64,000 bases of DNA from Maribellus sp. CM-23 (GCF_021354595.1 NZ_JADWYJ010000002.1:620001-684000); one strand, 5' to 3'; numbered from the stretch's first letter, positions 9,536-19,375 are shown. The notes: generated by a model from the letters alone, not told the origin. Translations and numbers: made by a program.

Positions 9536-10597
9536 CTAATTCAGTTTCTTATTATTCGTAACAGTTATTTTTTTATCCTCAAGTATCTCATATGATAACT
9601 CAGTCCCCACTTCAATGGCCGTAATAATTGTCAGGAAAGAAGCGTCATCAAAGCTTGCGTTTATTTTGATGCCTGAAACATCGAGTTCCCCGGTTTCGAA
9701 ACTTACACCATACCGATATTCCAATTGCCGGTATACTTCGGGAAGAGGCGTGTTCTTAAACCTGAAGGTTTTATTTTTCCACCCCAATTGTTCATCAAAA
9801 TCAAAATCACTTTTTACATACTCCCGCGTTTCCCGATTAAAGGCGACCATTTTTCCCGGTTCAAGAAAAACATTTTCACCTTCGGCCTGGCAAACCTTCA
9901 CTTTACCTTCCACTAAAGCCACCGAAAGGTTAGTGGCATCGGGATAGGCATCAACATTAAAAGTTGTTCCAAGTACCTCTACCTGGTAATCACCCATATT
10001 CACTGTAAATGGTCGCTTATGGTCTTTCGCAATTTCACAATAAGCTTCGCCCGTCAAATAAACTTCCCTTTTTGATTTCGAGAAATGCTCTTCAAAACGA
10101 AGGCTTGAGCCGCCATTTAACCGAATAAAAGAACCATCGGGCAAATCAACATTTAGATTCTCCCCAGGTTTGGTGCTGAATTCAAGGTAGGCCAGTTCCA
10201 CCGGAACAGAAGATTTATGAGCCCTTTGATTAAGAAATACCACACCTGCAATCCCCAGTAATACCAAGGCAACGGCGGCTACTTTATACGCACTCCTGAA
10301 CCGGTTGATCGATCGCTTTTTGCCGGCTTCTCCCATGCTAAATTCAGGTTCCTGCTTTTGAATTCCGGAAATTATTTTCTCACGTGTTCGGGCATAATTA
10401 AATTCAGGTGTGTTGCTATAGTTTTCTTTTTGATCAACAATCCTTTTAAACTCATCGTAAAGTGCCTTGTTTTGATCCGATTTTAGAATAAGTTCGAGGC
10501 GGTCTAATTCATCTTTTGTAATTGTTCCGGATTCTTTCTTTGCAAATAATTCGTATAATTCTTCTCGATTCATTTTAAATGCTTTATGGTATGACAC
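9536..10597 (-). CDS. FecR-family anti-sigma factor
   Basis: A 353-residue inner-membrane protein. The N-terminal cytoplasmic part (~1-100) would bind the sigma factor. A single membrane segment (AAVALVLLGIAGVVFL, ~107-123) follows, then the periplasmic FecR domain with FSTKPGENLNVDLPDGSFIRLNGGSSL, VYLTGEAYCEIAKDHKRPFTV, VLGTTFNVDAYPD and VALVEGKVKV. The C-terminal ~90 residues form the DUF4974/STN-like part. It controls the adjacent sigma factor (10801-11394) in response to the STN domain of the SusC product of 5851-9390. Confidence 0.93.
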   Translation of the reverse strand: MSYHKAFKMNREELYELFAKKESGTITKDELDRLELILKSDQNKALYDEFKRIVDQKENYSNTPEFNYARTREKIISGIQKQEPEFSMGEAGKKRSINRFRSAYKVAAVALVLLGIAGVVFLNQRAHKSSVPVELAYLEFSTKPGENLNVDLPDGSFIRLNGGSSLRFEEHFSKSKREVYLTGEAYCEIAKDHKRPFTVNMGDYQVEVLGTTFNVDAYPDATNLSVALVEGKVKVCQAEGENVFLEPGKMVAFNRETREYVKSDFDFDEQLGWKNKTFRFKNTPLPEVYRQLEYRYGVSFETGELDVSGIKINASFDDASFLTIITAIEVGTELSYEILEDKKITVTNNKKLN

Positions 10598-10800
10598 AGC
10601 AAATCGAAAATTTTCCCAGCAGAAATTATTACAAAACGATTAAAATGTTAAACAACATAAAAATGAAACTTTTCCATGACATGAGACCATTAACGTTTCA
10701 TTGTCCTTTGGGAGTCAAGTCACTATGAAATTGCTTCAGCTTTGTATCTCAGAGTACAAGAGAATCGGGAATAATAAGAAGAGCTTAAGATTGAAGAGAA

Positions 10801-11394
10801 TTACTTAATTGCCGGCAAAAGTATCACGAAAAGAAAATAGAGATCATATTGTTTGGCAGCCATTTTTTCGGATAGAAATTTCATCGCCAGGTAAATGTGA
10901 TTTTGTACAGTTTTTAATGAAATGGATAATTTATCGGCTACTTCCTTTTGGCTTAAACCTTCCAGTTTGTGTAATTTAATGACTAGACTTTGTTGCGGCG
11001 ACATCATCCCTAATAATTCCTTAAACTCACTTAGTACTTCGCTGTGAACCAAATCAGAGTCGGCGCTAACATTCGAGACCATATCCTTTTCGGGCACATC
11101 TTCGATACAGAGAGTCACCTTTGAGCTTCTTAAATAATTTAGTGCTGTATTTTTAGCAGCCGCAAAAAGATAGGGTTTTAGCTCAGTTGTAAGTTTTATT
11201 TTATGCCTGTTTAACCACAACTTTACAAAAACATCGGAAACAATATCTTCGACCGCTTCGTGGTCTTTAACTATGGAATGGGTAAAATAACTAAGCCGGT
11301 TAAAATATTTATCGAAAACTATACTGAACGCTTTTTCGTTGTTGGCACAGATCTCTTGCCACAATTTGTGATCAGTATTAATTTCTTTATTCAT
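10801..11394 (-). CDS. ECF-type RNA polymerase sigma-70 factor
   Basis: A 197-residue protein with region 2 (AFSIVFDKYFNRLSYFTHSIVKDHEAVEDIVSDVFVKLW) and region 4 (MMSPQQSLVIKLHKLEGLSQKEVADKLSISLKTVQNHI) typical of Bacteroidetes ECF factors. It heads the minus-strand cluster and lies 203 bp before fecR, a gap that shows no gene. Predicted to transcribe the SusC/SusD-EEP cluster when released by FecR. The C-terminus is hydrophobic (LYFLFVILLPAIK), a common feature of this group. Confidence 0.92.
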   Translation of the reverse strand: MNKEINTDHKLWQEICANNEKAFSIVFDKYFNRLSYFTHSIVKDHEAVEDIVSDVFVKLWLNRHKIKLTTELKPYLFAAAKNTALNYLRSSKVTLCIEDVPEKDMVSNVSADSDLVHSEVLSEFKELLGMMSPQQSLVIKLHKLEGLSQKEVADKLSISLKTVQNHIYLAMKFLSEKMAAKQYDLYFLFVILLPAIK

Positions 11395-11570
11395 TAATTC
11401 GAATTAATAAAACTGTCGCGAAGATAGATCGAATATCTACTTCAACTGAGAAAGGACAATTAAAAAAAGATTAAAGTTACCCTGATCTTTGTGGCTACTT
11501 TAAATAAATAATGATTAGGAAGTATGTGAATAACAACCCCGTGGGAACTAATAATTAGTGTCTTACAATT

Positions 11571-11984
11571 TTAAATATCCTCAAACTCTACGTTTGTGTA
11601 ATCTTTAACCTCGGCAGCTTCGGCTTCTTCGAATTCGGCTTCGGTTTCGGTTTCGGCTTCATATCCTTCGTCTCTTGAGCGGCTTACCAGTTCATCTTCC
11701 GGCTGCTTCTCAAAAATGTAATCCACTACTTCCTGCAAGCTTTCCATAAATTTCTCGAAATCTTCTTTGTACAAAAAGATTTTATGCTTTTCGTAGCTGA
11801 ACTTTCCGTTCTCGCCAAAGCGTTTCTTACTTTCAGTAATGGTTAGATAAAACTCGTCGCTTCGGGTACTTTTTACATCAAAGAAATAGGTTCTTTTCCC
11901 GGCGCGGATAACTTTTGAATGAATTTCCTGTTTAAATTTGCTTCCAGAATTGTTTGTTCCCTCCTTACTTCCAGCACTTTCCAT
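11571..11984 (-). CDS. PUR-family DNA/RNA-binding protein (DUF3276)
   Basis: A 137-residue protein with one PUR repeat: KVIRAGKRTYFFDVKSTRSDEFYLTITESKKRF, then HKIFLYKEDFEKFMESLQEVVDYI. The tail is very acidic (EAETETEAEFEEAEAAEVKD). Bacteroidota encode one or more of these small nucleic-acid-binding proteins, and the precise role is not settled. It is monocistronic, with a TAnnTTTG-type -7 box on the minus strand at 12019-12026. Confidence 0.82.
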   Translation of the reverse strand: MESAGSKEGTNNSGSKFKQEIHSKVIRAGKRTYFFDVKSTRSDEFYLTITESKKRFGENGKFSYEKHKIFLYKEDFEKFMESLQEVVDYIFEKQPEDELVSRSRDEGYEAETETEAEFEEAEAAEVKDYTNVEFEDI

Positions 11985-12200
11985 TCTTTCAATTTTTGAT
12001 TTTTGACTTAGTTAGTTTCAAAAATAGAAAAATATTTTAGAAAATTTAACAATAGAACAGAAACCTCGCACCGGATAAATCAATTTATTCTATTTATAAA
12101 GAATCCATTTAAAATTAGGATTTTTCAATCATCCAACGCAAACTGAAAATCTCATGTTTTGATTTTATGTTCAATTAAATGATTCACTTATAGACATAAA

Positions 12201-12241
12201 AAAATTCCGGAAACACTTTTTACAAGCGCCTCCGGAATTTT
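12201..12241 (-). terminator. Rho-independent terminator of folD
   Basis: Arms AAAATTCCGGA (12201-12211) and TCCGGAATTTT (12231-12241) are a perfect 11-bp inverted repeat, followed on the minus strand by a run of T. It starts ~22 bp past the folD stop. Confidence 0.85.
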
Positions 12242-12262
12242 AGTTAAACAGGTATTCTGTAT

Positions 12263-13138
12263 CTACTGATAAATTTCCTTTTTAGCTGAAAGCAGTGTAT
12301 TCAGAAGCAACGAAGTACGGGTCATTGGGCCAACACCACCCGGAACCGGCGTAATGTAAGAACATTTAGGAGCGACCTCATCAAACAGCACATCGCCTTT
12401 CAGTTTCCATCCCGACTTTGTCTGATCCGATTTTACACGGGTGGTCCCCACATCAATTACTACCGCTCCTTCTTTTACCATATCGCCTTTCACAAACTCC
12501 GGAACGCCCATAGCCACGATCAGAATATCGGCATTACGACAAACTTCCTTCAGGTTTTCTGTGCGACTATGAGCAACGGTTACGGTGGCATTCATCGCCT
12601 TTTGCGACATCAATACACTCATCGGGCGGCCCACAATGTTACTACGCCCCAAAACCACACAGTTTTTACCGTTGGTGTCAATTTTATAGCGTTTCAGAAG
12701 CTCCACAATTCCGTAGGGAGTAGCCGAAACAAACGATGGAAGGCCAATCACCATCCGGCCAACATTGATTGGATGAAAACCATCCACATCTTTTTTCGGA
12801 TCGATGGCTTCGATCACTTTTTGCTCTGAAATATGTTTGGGCAAAGGCAGCTGTACAATGAAACCATCCAGGTCCTCATCCTTGTTCAACTCATCCACCT
12901 TGGCCAGCAACTCTTCTTCGGTAACGTCATCTTCGTAACGAATCAACGTAGATTTGAAACCAACTGCTTCGCAGTCTTTAATTTTATAGGCTACATAAGT
13001 TTCGCTGCCACCATCGTGTCCTACAAGGATCGCTGCCAAATGCGGTTGTTTCCCTCCGTTGGCAATAATGGTTTTTACTTCTTCGGCAATCTCCGCCTTA
13101 ATTTCTGCTGCAATTTTGTTCCCGTCGATCAATTCCAT
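12263..13138 (-). CDS. folD: Bifunctional methylenetetrahydrofolate dehydrogenase/cyclohydrolase
   Basis: A 291-residue protein of normal length. It shows the catalytic Tyr/Lys segment ([16 protein letters not shown]), VQLPLPKHI, the NADP-binding [14 protein letters not shown] and the C-terminal [15 protein letters not shown]. The enzyme interconverts 5,10-methylene-, methenyl- and 10-formyl-tetrahydrofolate in the cytoplasm for purine and formyl-Met supply. It starts 57 bp after ffh ends, so the two may be co-transcribed, and a strong terminator follows. Confidence 0.97.
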   Translation of the reverse strand: MELIDGNKIAAEIKAEIAEEVKTIIANGGKQPHLAAILVGHDGGSETYVAYKIKDCEAVGFKSTLIRYEDDVTEEELLAKVDELNKDEDLDGFIVQLPLPKHISEQKVIEAIDPKKDVDGFHPINVGRMVIGLPSFVSATPYGIVELLKRYKIDTNGKNCVVLGRSNIVGRPMSVLMSQKAMNATVTVAHSRTENLKEVCRNADILIVAMGVPEFVKGDMVKEGAVVIDVGTTRVKSDQTKSGWKLKGDVLFDEVAPKCSYITPVPGGVGPMTRTSLLLNTLLSAKKEIYQ

Positions 13139-13194
13139 TACTTCTGATTTTTTTCGAAAGCCTTGCTTTCTCTTATCTTTTTATACTAAACTTT

Positions 13195-14532
13195 CTATCT
13201 GCGGCCACGCTGCTGCATGCCGGCCATCATTCGCTGAACGTTTTTCCCTTGCGAAACCATTCGCATCATTTTGCGGGTTTCATCAAACTGTTTCAGCAAA
13301 CGATTCACTTCCTGAATATCGGTTCCCGATCCGTTGGCAATACGCTTTCTCCGTCCGCCATTGATAATTGCCGGGTTTTCGCGTTCTTCCGCTGTCATGG
13401 AGTAAATGATCGCCTCAATGTGTTTGAATGCATCATCGTCGATGTCCATGTTTTTGATGGCTTTCCCCATTCCCGGGATCATTCCAACCACATCTTTCAA
13501 ACTACCCATCTTTTTAATCTGGGCAATCTGTTTCAGGAAGTCGTTAAAATTAAAAGTATTTTTTGCCAGTTTTTTCTGAAGACGTTGTGCTTCTTCTTCG
13601 TCAAACTGCTCCTGTGCTTTTTCAACCAGCGAAACAATGTCACCCATTCCCAGGATACGGTCGGCCATACGATCGGGGTGGAAAACATCCAAAGCTTCCA
13701 GTTTCTCACCGGTACCAACAAACTTGATTGGCTTTTCAACCACTGCACGAATCGAGAGCGCTGCACCACCGCGGGTATCACCATCGAGTTTGGTAAGAAC
13801 AACCCCGTCGAAATCGAGACGGTCGTTAAATTCTTTGGCAGTATTTACGGCATCCTGACCCGTCATTGAATCCACCACGAAAAGAATTTCATCGGGATTA
13901 ACGGCTGCTTTGATGGCCGCAATTTCTTTCATCATCTCCTCGTCAACTGCCAAACGACCTGCGGTATCCACAATCACTACGTCGTAGCCCTTGGCTTTGG
14001 CTTCCTGTATGGCAGCTTTGGCTATTTTCACCGGATCCATGTTTCCTTCTTCGGTATACACCGGAACGCCGATTTGTTCGCCCAGCACTTTCAACTGTTC
14101 GATCGCAGCCGGACGGTAAACGTCGCCTGCAACCAGCATCGGATGGCGGCCTTTTTTCTTTTTCAGCATGTTGGCCAGTTTGCCCGAGAAGGTTGTTTTA
14201 CCCGATCCCTGCAGACCTGACATCAAAATAACAGCGGGTTTTCCTTTTAACTCAATATCAGTAAAGGTGCCCCCCATTAACGAAGCCAACTCGTCTTTTA
14301 CGATTTTTACCATCAACTGCCCCGGCTTTACAGCGGTAAGTACCTCCTGTCCGAGTGCTTTTTCTTTAACGTCGTCGGTAAATTTCTTGGCTATCTTAAA
14401 GTTGACGTCGGCATCCAGCAAGGCACGACGAATATCTTTCAATGTTTCTGCCACATTGATTTCGGTGATCTTCCCCTCACCCTTTAACATTTTAAAGGAC
14501 CGTTCCAGCCTGTCACTTAAATTCTCAAACAT
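13195..14532 (-). CDS. ffh: Signal recognition particle GTPase Ffh
   Basis: A 445-residue protein starting [13 protein letters not shown] at ATG 14532. A longer reading from 14562 adds ten residues that do not belong to the family. Visible are the N domain, the G-domain motifs [40 protein letters not shown] and [18 protein letters not shown], and a C-terminal Met-rich M domain ([30 protein letters not shown]). It targets nascent membrane proteins together with 4.5S RNA and FtsY. A TATTTTTG -7-type box lies on the minus strand at 14560-14567. Confidence 0.97.
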   Translation of the reverse strand: MFENLSDRLERSFKMLKGEGKITEINVAETLKDIRRALLDADVNFKIAKKFTDDVKEKALGQEVLTAVKPGQLMVKIVKDELASLMGGTFTDIELKGKPAVILMSGLQGSGKTTFSGKLANMLKKKKGRHPMLVAGDVYRPAAIEQLKVLGEQIGVPVYTEEGNMDPVKIAKAAIQEAKAKGYDVVIVDTAGRLAVDEEMMKEIAAIKAAVNPDEILFVVDSMTGQDAVNTAKEFNDRLDFDGVVLTKLDGDTRGGAALSIRAVVEKPIKFVGTGEKLEALDVFHPDRMADRILGMGDIVSLVEKAQEQFDEEEAQRLQKKLAKNTFNFNDFLKQIAQIKKMGSLKDVVGMIPGMGKAIKNMDIDDDAFKHIEAIIYSMTAEERENPAIINGGRRKRIANGSGTDIQEVNRLLKQFDETRKMMRMVSQGKNVQRMMAGMQQRGRR

Positions 14533-14628
14533 GCTTTTAATTCTTTTGAAAATGAGGTGCAAAAATAGGAAAAAAATGAAAAAAGGGAAGGATTCGGAGC
14601 AGATAAAAGAGAAGGAACAACCAATATA

Positions 14629-14673
14629 AAAAGCCGTTCCTCCAAATTATCAGAAAATGAAGAAACGGCTTTT
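14629..14673 (-). terminator. Rho-independent terminator of kduD
   Basis: AAAAGCCGTT (14629-14638) pairs with AACGGCTTTT (14664-14673). On the minus strand the stem ends in a T-rich stretch. It lies 25 bp past the kduD stop and separates it from ffh. Confidence 0.8.
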
Positions 14674-14697
14674 AACAATATACTTGTACCCAGACTA

Positions 14698-15495
14698 TTA
14701 AAGATCGTTTTCGCCTTTTACATAGCCGAAGTTGGCAAGAATTCCGCCATCAACATAAAGCACATGCCCGTTGACAAAATCGCTGGCTTTTGAAGCAAGG
14801 AACAATGCCGCGTTGCCAATATCTTCGGGTTCTCCCCAACGGCCGGCGGGTGTACGGGTCATCACCAGGTCGTTAAACGGATGTCCTCCTTCGCGGATTG
14901 GTGCAGTTTGAGAAGTGGCAATATAGCCGGGACCAATTCCATTGATCTGGATGTTGTACTTGGCCCATTCGCAAGTCATGTTGGCTGTTAAAAGCTTTAA
15001 TCCACCTTTTGCCGATGCGTAGGCTGAAACCGAGTTCCGACCGTAAACACTCATCATCGAACACATGTTAATGATCTTTCCGGAGCATTTTTCGATCATC
15101 TTCGGGGCTACCCTTTTTGAAACAATCAGCGGGGCTACCAAATCAATGTCAAGCACCAGTTTATAATCAGACACCTGCATATCGAGGATTGGAACGCGTT
15201 TGATAATTCCGGCGTTGTTCACCAGGATATCTACGGTACCCACTTCGGCTTCGATTTTCGAAATGCCTTTATCCACTTCCTCTTCGTTGGTAACATCAAA
15301 TTTCAGGGTATAAACATCTACCCCAACTTCGGCAAACTCGGCTTTACAGCTTTCCAGCTTTTCTTCCGAAATATCGTTTACACACACTTTGGCACCGGCT
15401 TGTCCGAGCACTTTGCCAATGGCCATTCCAATACCGTGTGTTCCTCCGGTAATCAGGGCAACTTTTCCGCCTAAGTCAAATAATTCCTGTATCAT
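14698..15495 (-). CDS. kduD: 2-dehydro-3-deoxy-D-gluconate 5-dehydrogenase (SDR family)
   Basis: A 265-residue short-chain dehydrogenase. It has the Rossmann motif TGGTHGIGMAIG, NNAG, the catalytic Ser in INMCSMMSVYG, YASAKGG (Tyr/Lys) and C-terminal VNGHVLYVDGG. Gluconate 5-dehydrogenase-type enzymes share this pattern, but position directly downstream of kduI supports KduD. It acts after KduI in catabolism of unsaturated uronates released by polysaccharide lyases. It is 62 bp downstream of kduI and ends at a terminator. Confidence 0.88.
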   Translation of the reverse strand: MIQELFDLGGKVALITGGTHGIGMAIGKVLGQAGAKVCVNDISEEKLESCKAEFAEVGVDVYTLKFDVTNEEEVDKGISKIEAEVGTVDILVNNAGIIKRVPILDMQVSDYKLVLDIDLVAPLIVSKRVAPKMIEKCSGKIINMCSMMSVYGRNSVSAYASAKGGLKLLTANMTCEWAKYNIQINGIGPGYIATSQTAPIREGGHPFNDLVMTRTPAGRWGEPEDIGNAALFLASKASDFVNGHVLYVDGGILANFGYVKGENDL

Positions 15496-15557
15496 AATTC
15501 AGTTTAAAGTTTTGAGTTTAAAGTTCAGAAACCAATGTGAGGACTTCTGAATAAAAA

Positions 15558-16400
15558 TTAACGCAAATCAGTCGGAGCAATCACATCCATATCGCCGTAA
15601 TCGAGATTCTCGCCTGCCATTCCCCAGATAAAAATATAATTGCTGGTTCCGGCGGCAGAGTGAATCGACCACTCGGGCGAAATCACTGCCTGCTCGTTTT
15701 GCATCCAAATGTGGCGTGTTTCGTTGGGTTGTCCCATAAAGTGACAAATTGCCTGGCCTTCGGGTACGTTAAAGTAGAAATAAACTTCGTTCCGGCGGCT
15801 GTGCTGATGCGGCGGCATGGTATTCCATACGCTTCCGGTTTTGAGTTCGGTCATCCCCATTTGCAACTGGCAGGTTTCCACCACTCCATTGATGAGCAGC
15901 TGGTTGATGTTTCTTTCGTTGGAAGTCTCCATCGCACCAAGATGCAGAACGTTGGCTTCGCCCAAAGTCACCTGCTTGGTTGGAAATTCCTTGTGTGCCG
16001 GTGCCGAATTGATGTAATAATGCGCCGGGTTTTCGGCACTGTCCGATTTAAAGATCACCTCTTTACTCCCTTTCCCGATGTACAGGGCATCTTTGAAATC
16101 CATTTTATACTCTGTTCCGTCGACAACAATTACTCCGGGCCCCGCAACATTGATCACTCCCACTTCCCTTCGCTCGCAGAAATATTCTGCTTTTAACAAA
16201 TCGATGGTTTCCAGCGGCAGCGGTTCGTTCACCGGTACTGCACCTCCAACAATGTACCGCTCGATGGACGAATACACCAAACGAACATTTCCCGGCTCCA
16301 TCAGTTTTTCCACTAAAAATTCTTTCCGAATTCTTGCAGTATCATACGATTTGAAGTCTTCGGGATGATAAGCGTAACGCGCTTCATAAATAGTTGCCAT
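15558..16400 (-). CDS. kduI: 5-dehydro-4-deoxy-D-glucuronate isomerase
   Basis: A 280-residue cupin-type isomerase. Diagnostic segments are [22 protein letters not shown] at the N-terminus, the metal-binding [17 protein letters not shown], and [25 protein letters not shown]. It converts 4-deoxy-L-threo-5-hexosulose uronate to 3-deoxy-D-glycero-2,5-hexodiulosonate in the cytoplasm. It is transcribed away from the LacI-type gene, with a palindromic operator over its promoter. Confidence 0.96.
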   Translation of the reverse strand: MATIYEARYAYHPEDFKSYDTARIRKEFLVEKLMEPGNVRLVYSSIERYIVGGAVPVNEPLPLETIDLLKAEYFCERREVGVINVAGPGVIVVDGTEYKMDFKDALYIGKGSKEVIFKSDSAENPAHYYINSAPAHKEFPTKQVTLGEANVLHLGAMETSNERNINQLLINGVVETCQLQMGMTELKTGSVWNTMPPHQHSRRNEVYFYFNVPEGQAICHFMGQPNETRHIWMQNEQAVISPEWSIHSAAGTSNYIFIWGMAGENLDYGDMDVIAPTDLR

Positions 16401-16506
16401 ATTTTTTCTTTTTAAGTCTGTGCTTTATTATTTTCCTCCCGTAAAAAATATTAGTCCAGGAAGAAAAATCTGATCATTCAATTAAAAAGGAATAAATAAT
16501 CAGCTA

Positions 16507-16538
16507 CAAATGTATATATAATTTTCGGGAGAATGCAA
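16507..16538 (-). promoter_or_regulatory. Predicted kduI promoter
   Basis: On the minus strand a perfect Bacteroidetes -7 box TACATTTG (TAnnTTTG) occupies 16507-16514, and a -33 TTG lies at 16536-16538, spaced by 21 bp. The -33 TTG falls within the palindromic operator, so bound repressor would block it. Confidence 0.6.
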
Positions 16539-16548
16539 TCGATTGCAT
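16533..16548. promoter_or_regulatory. LacI-type operator ATGCAATCGATTGCAT
   Basis: A perfect 16-bp palindrome centred on CG, the form typical of LacI-family operators. It lies between divergent kduI and the lacI-type gene. Each half-site contributes the -33 TTG of one of the two promoters, which suggests control of kduID and autoregulation. Confidence 0.75.
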
Positions 16549-16573
16549 AAAAAGAAAAATAATCTTAACTTTA
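16543..16573 (+). promoter_or_regulatory. Predicted promoter of the LacI-type regulator
   Basis: -33 TTG (16543-16545) within the operator, a 20-bp spacer, then TAACTTTA (16566-16573), one base from TAnnTTTG. Transcription would begin near 16580, just before ATG 16591. This argues against translation from the TTG at 16543. Confidence 0.5.
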
Positions 16574-16590
16574 CCGCCAAAATAATAAGG

Positions 16591-17616
16591 ATGAGCAACC
16601 AACCGGAAACGACCATTCACGACATTGCCAAAGCGTTGAATATATCAGCATCAACTGTATCCAGAGCACTTAATGATAATCCATTGATCAGCCAGGCTAC
16701 CCGCAATAAAATAAAAAAGGCGGCAGCGGAAATGGGATACCGCCCCAATGTTGTGGCTGCCAACTTCCGAACCAAACGAACCAATACCATCGGGGTGATC
16801 GTTCCGCTGATCAACCGGCATTTCTTTTCGTCGGTTATTAGCGGCATTGAAGAAGTTGCCTACGAACAGGGCTTTGCCGTTAGCATATCGCAATCAAACG
16901 ATAATTTTGAAAAAGAAAGCAAGATCGCTCATTCCCTGTTTGCCAACCGTGTTGACGGAGTAATTCTTTCCATTGCCATGGAAACGAGTTCATACGAACA
17001 TTTAAAACTGTTTTCGGAAAGACAGATCCCGCTTGTATTTTTCGACCGTATTGTGGATGAAATTCATGCGTACAAAATTGTTGCAGACGATTTTCGCGGC
17101 GGATACCTGGCCACGCGCCATTTAATTGAGCAGGGAAGAAAGCGAATTGCCATGATTGGTGGTCCGCAAAATTTAAGGATTTATCAAAACAGGCAGGCCG
17201 GATATATAACAGCCTTGCAGGAAGCCGGACTTCAACCCGATGATGCATTTATTTTGCACAATAGCCTGACACGGAAAGACGGAACGCAAGCTATCGGCAA
17301 ATTAATGAATGCAGCCATCCGTCCCGATGCCGTTTTTTGCGCCAACGATACAACGGCATTAAGCTCCATCATTTATTTGCGCGAAAACAACATAAAAGTA
17401 CCGGAGGAAGTTGCAATTGTTGGATTTAGTAATGAACCGTTCGCGGAAGTGGTGACTCCTTCCATAAGTACCATTAAGCAGCCCGGGTTTGAAATGGGAA
17501 AGAAAGCCGCTGAATTGCTTATTCGCCAGATCAATCAAAAAGAAACTCCGGATTATTTTGAAACGATAACAATGCCCACGGAGTTGATTATCCGGGATTC
17601 GTCGGTAAGCAAATAA
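16591..17616 (+). CDS. LacI-family transcriptional regulator
   Basis: A 341-residue protein starting MSNQPETTIHDIAKALNISASTVSRALND. The helix-turn-helix occupies residues ~8-29, with the hinge helix at YRPNVVAANF. The periplasmic-binding-like effector domain follows (TIGVIVPLINRHFFSSVISGIEEVA, DGVILSIAMETSS, IVADDFRGGYLATRHL, PDAVFCANDTTAL, EEVAIVGFSNEPFAEVVTPSISTI). The effector is probably a uronate catabolic intermediate, judged from divergent kduI/kduD. The ATG is chosen because the in-frame upstream TTG lies inside the operator and promoter. Confidence 0.94.
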   Translation: MSNQPETTIHDIAKALNISASTVSRALNDNPLISQATRNKIKKAAAEMGYRPNVVAANFRTKRTNTIGVIVPLINRHFFSSVISGIEEVAYEQGFAVSISQSNDNFEKESKIAHSLFANRVDGVILSIAMETSSYEHLKLFSERQIPLVFFDRIVDEIHAYKIVADDFRGGYLATRHLIEQGRKRIAMIGGPQNLRIYQNRQAGYITALQEAGLQPDDAFILHNSLTRKDGTQAIGKLMNAAIRPDAVFCANDTTALSSIIYLRENNIKVPEEVAIVGFSNEPFAEVVTPSISTIKQPGFEMGKKAAELLIRQINQKETPDYFETITMPTELIIRDSSVSK

Positions 17617-17701
17617 TCGGGTAACGATCAATGAAAGATTGTTGTAGATTGAGTCAATCCTATTATTCTTTCAACAAGTAACCGGTTGACCATGTGCAAA
17701 A

Positions 17702-17733
17702 AATAAATCTGCCTTGAACAAGACAGATTTATT
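17702..17733. terminator. Bidirectional terminator between the lacI-type gene and the GH5 gene
   Basis: Arms AATAAATCTGCCTTG (17702-17716) and CAAGACAGATTTATT (17719-17733) pair with a single G-U mismatch around a 2-nt centre. The stem lies between two convergent genes. Confidence 0.7.
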
Positions 17734-17755
17734 CTTATCATTTCTGAGCAGGAAA

Positions 17756-19375
17756 TTATTCTATTGAAATATCCTCCCCCGTATTTGTTTTCAACTTGAA
17801 TTTCAACTGACGCCTGGCTTTCTCTTTTCCGGGAGAAATGATCAGTCGGCCCGCATCGCAATTTTCAAAATAATCGAACACAAACTGCTCCGACGATGGT
17901 TCTGTTTCCACATCCTCCTCTGACAAAGCTTTCAGATTGGGAACATAAATAACTGTTGGCACCTTTGCGATTCCGGTTTCGTTCCAGGAACAGGTAAATT
18001 CCCCGGTTTCAGAATTGTAATTGTAGGCCTCCAAAATACCTGCTATTTGCTGCGGATACGGCCGCACAATGGCCTCCTGAAAATAAGGATAATCTGCAAT
18101 ATCTCCATAATAAGCCCAGTAGGTATTGCTGAAACTGTGTTTTTCCATCATGCTCACCAGATGTTGAGCTGTTTCCACCATTTTCGCCGATTTACCATGA
18201 AGCGCGCCCCATTCGCCAACCAACACCGGCATATTCATTCGTTTTCCGCTTTCAGCAATGCGGTCGAAAATAAATTCAACCCGCTCGTAACTGGGGTTTT
18301 CAACCTCTTTGGTATCCACCACCAGATCGTAACCATGCGCAGCATAAGCCACATTGGGGTCGCGTGTACCATCGGGCAAAGTAGTAGCTTCCAAAGCAGT
18401 AGAAACACCGGTATTTACAAAATAATTGTGGTTATACATCAGAATATGGTTGGCGTCTACTTCCCGAATGGCGTTGGCCACTTTCTGATAAAAAGGCTGC
18501 AACTGGTCTTTCTCAAAGGCCGCACTCAATTCATAAACGGCATCCACAACTTTCGCATATTTTTCGCGTGTTGAAATAAGCTCCAGTGCCTTTAAACGCG
18601 AAGCTTCACTGCCCCACATAAGCTCCAACTCTTCGGCAGAAGGAGGTGCCTGCCCGGTTTCCTCCACCAAAACCTGCGCATAAGCCCCCAGCAACAAAGG
18701 CATAACGTTTTGTGCCTCGGAACCCATAAAGGGCTCGTTCATGATATCGTAGCCAATTACCGTAGTATTGCTGGCGTAGCGCTGTGCAATGTGCTTCCAA
18801 AGATTTGCGTAATGATCCTGTAAACCAATACCATCGGATGCCGGCGTATTTTTCCAGAAATTATCGAAGGCCGTTTGAACTGCTGGGCTGATCAGGTACG
18901 AATCACTCCACACATCGCCAGTGTAATGATCTTGTCCGTCGGTAAGTGTTGCCCAGTTGGGTGCTCCATCCGAAAACCTGGCCCCGTAAAGATCCTGGTG
19001 CATATCCAGAAAAACATAGATTTCATTTTCTTTGGCCCACTCTATCCGCTTATCAATTTCGCGCAAATAAGCTTCGTTGTATTTACCCGGTTCCGGCTCC
19101 AGCCCGTCCCAGATAATTCCCAGCCGAATGCAGTTAAATCCCCATTGTTTAAACTGCCGGAAAGTTTCTTCGTTTTGTGGTGGCATGTAATTTTCGGCAG
19201 AATCTTTACTGATAAAGTTTATACCGCTCAACACCACTTGTCTGCCTTCTGCATCTTCAAACCGCTGGTCTTTTACCTGTAAAAATCCGTCGTAGCTAAT
19301 CACTCCTTTGGGGGCATCGTTACAGGAGATAAAAACTGAAGCGATAAATAAAATAATCGATAATCGTGTTAACAT
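17756..19375 (-). CDS. Glycoside hydrolase family 5 lipoprotein, endoglycoceramidase type
   Basis: A 539-residue lipoprotein (leader ending FISC, then NDAPKG). GH5 motifs: LSGINFISKDS, GFNCIRLGIIWDGLEP, VFLDMHQDLYGARFSDGAPNW, the acid/base Glu in GYDIMNEPF (~213) and the nucleophile Glu in VLVGEWGALHGKS (~387). The C-terminal ~110 residues form a beta-sandwich of the kind found after the barrel in endoglycosylceramidases. These cleave the glycan-ceramide bond, but other beta-glucosidic substrates are possible. It is the last gene of the second SusC/SusD locus, 81 bp after the PKD lipoprotein. Confidence 0.86.
   Translation of the reverse strand: MLTRLSIILFIASVFISCNDAPKGVISYDGFLQVKDQRFEDAEGRQVVLSGINFISKDSAENYMPPQNEETFRQFKQWGFNCIRLGIIWDGLEPEPGKYNEAYLREIDKRIEWAKENEIYVFLDMHQDLYGARFSDGAPNWATLTDGQDHYTGDVWSDSYLISPAVQTAFDNFWKNTPASDGIGLQDHYANLWKHIAQRYASNTTVIGYDIMNEPFMGSEAQNVMPLLLGAYAQVLVEETGQAPPSAEELELMWGSEASRLKALELISTREKYAKVVDAVYELSAAFEKDQLQPFYQKVANAIREVDANHILMYNHNYFVNTGVSTALEATTLPDGTRDPNVAYAAHGYDLVVDTKEVENPSYERVEFIFDRIAESGKRMNMPVLVGEWGALHGKSAKMVETAQHLVSMMEKHSFSNTYWAYYGDIADYPYFQEAIVRPYPQQIAGILEAYNYNSETGEFTCSWNETGIAKVPTVIYVPNLKALSEEDVETEPSSEQFVFDYFENCDAGRLIISPGKEKARRQLKFKLKTNTGEDISIE

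Noticed and set aside
14533..14562. Longer ffh start
   Set aside because: The extra ten residues do not match the family. MFENLSDRL is the usual Ffh N-terminus.
16543..16590. Upstream TTG start for the LacI-type regulator
   Set aside because: It lies inside the palindromic operator and -33 element and adds 16 residues foreign to the family. ATG 16591 begins just before the helix-turn-helix.
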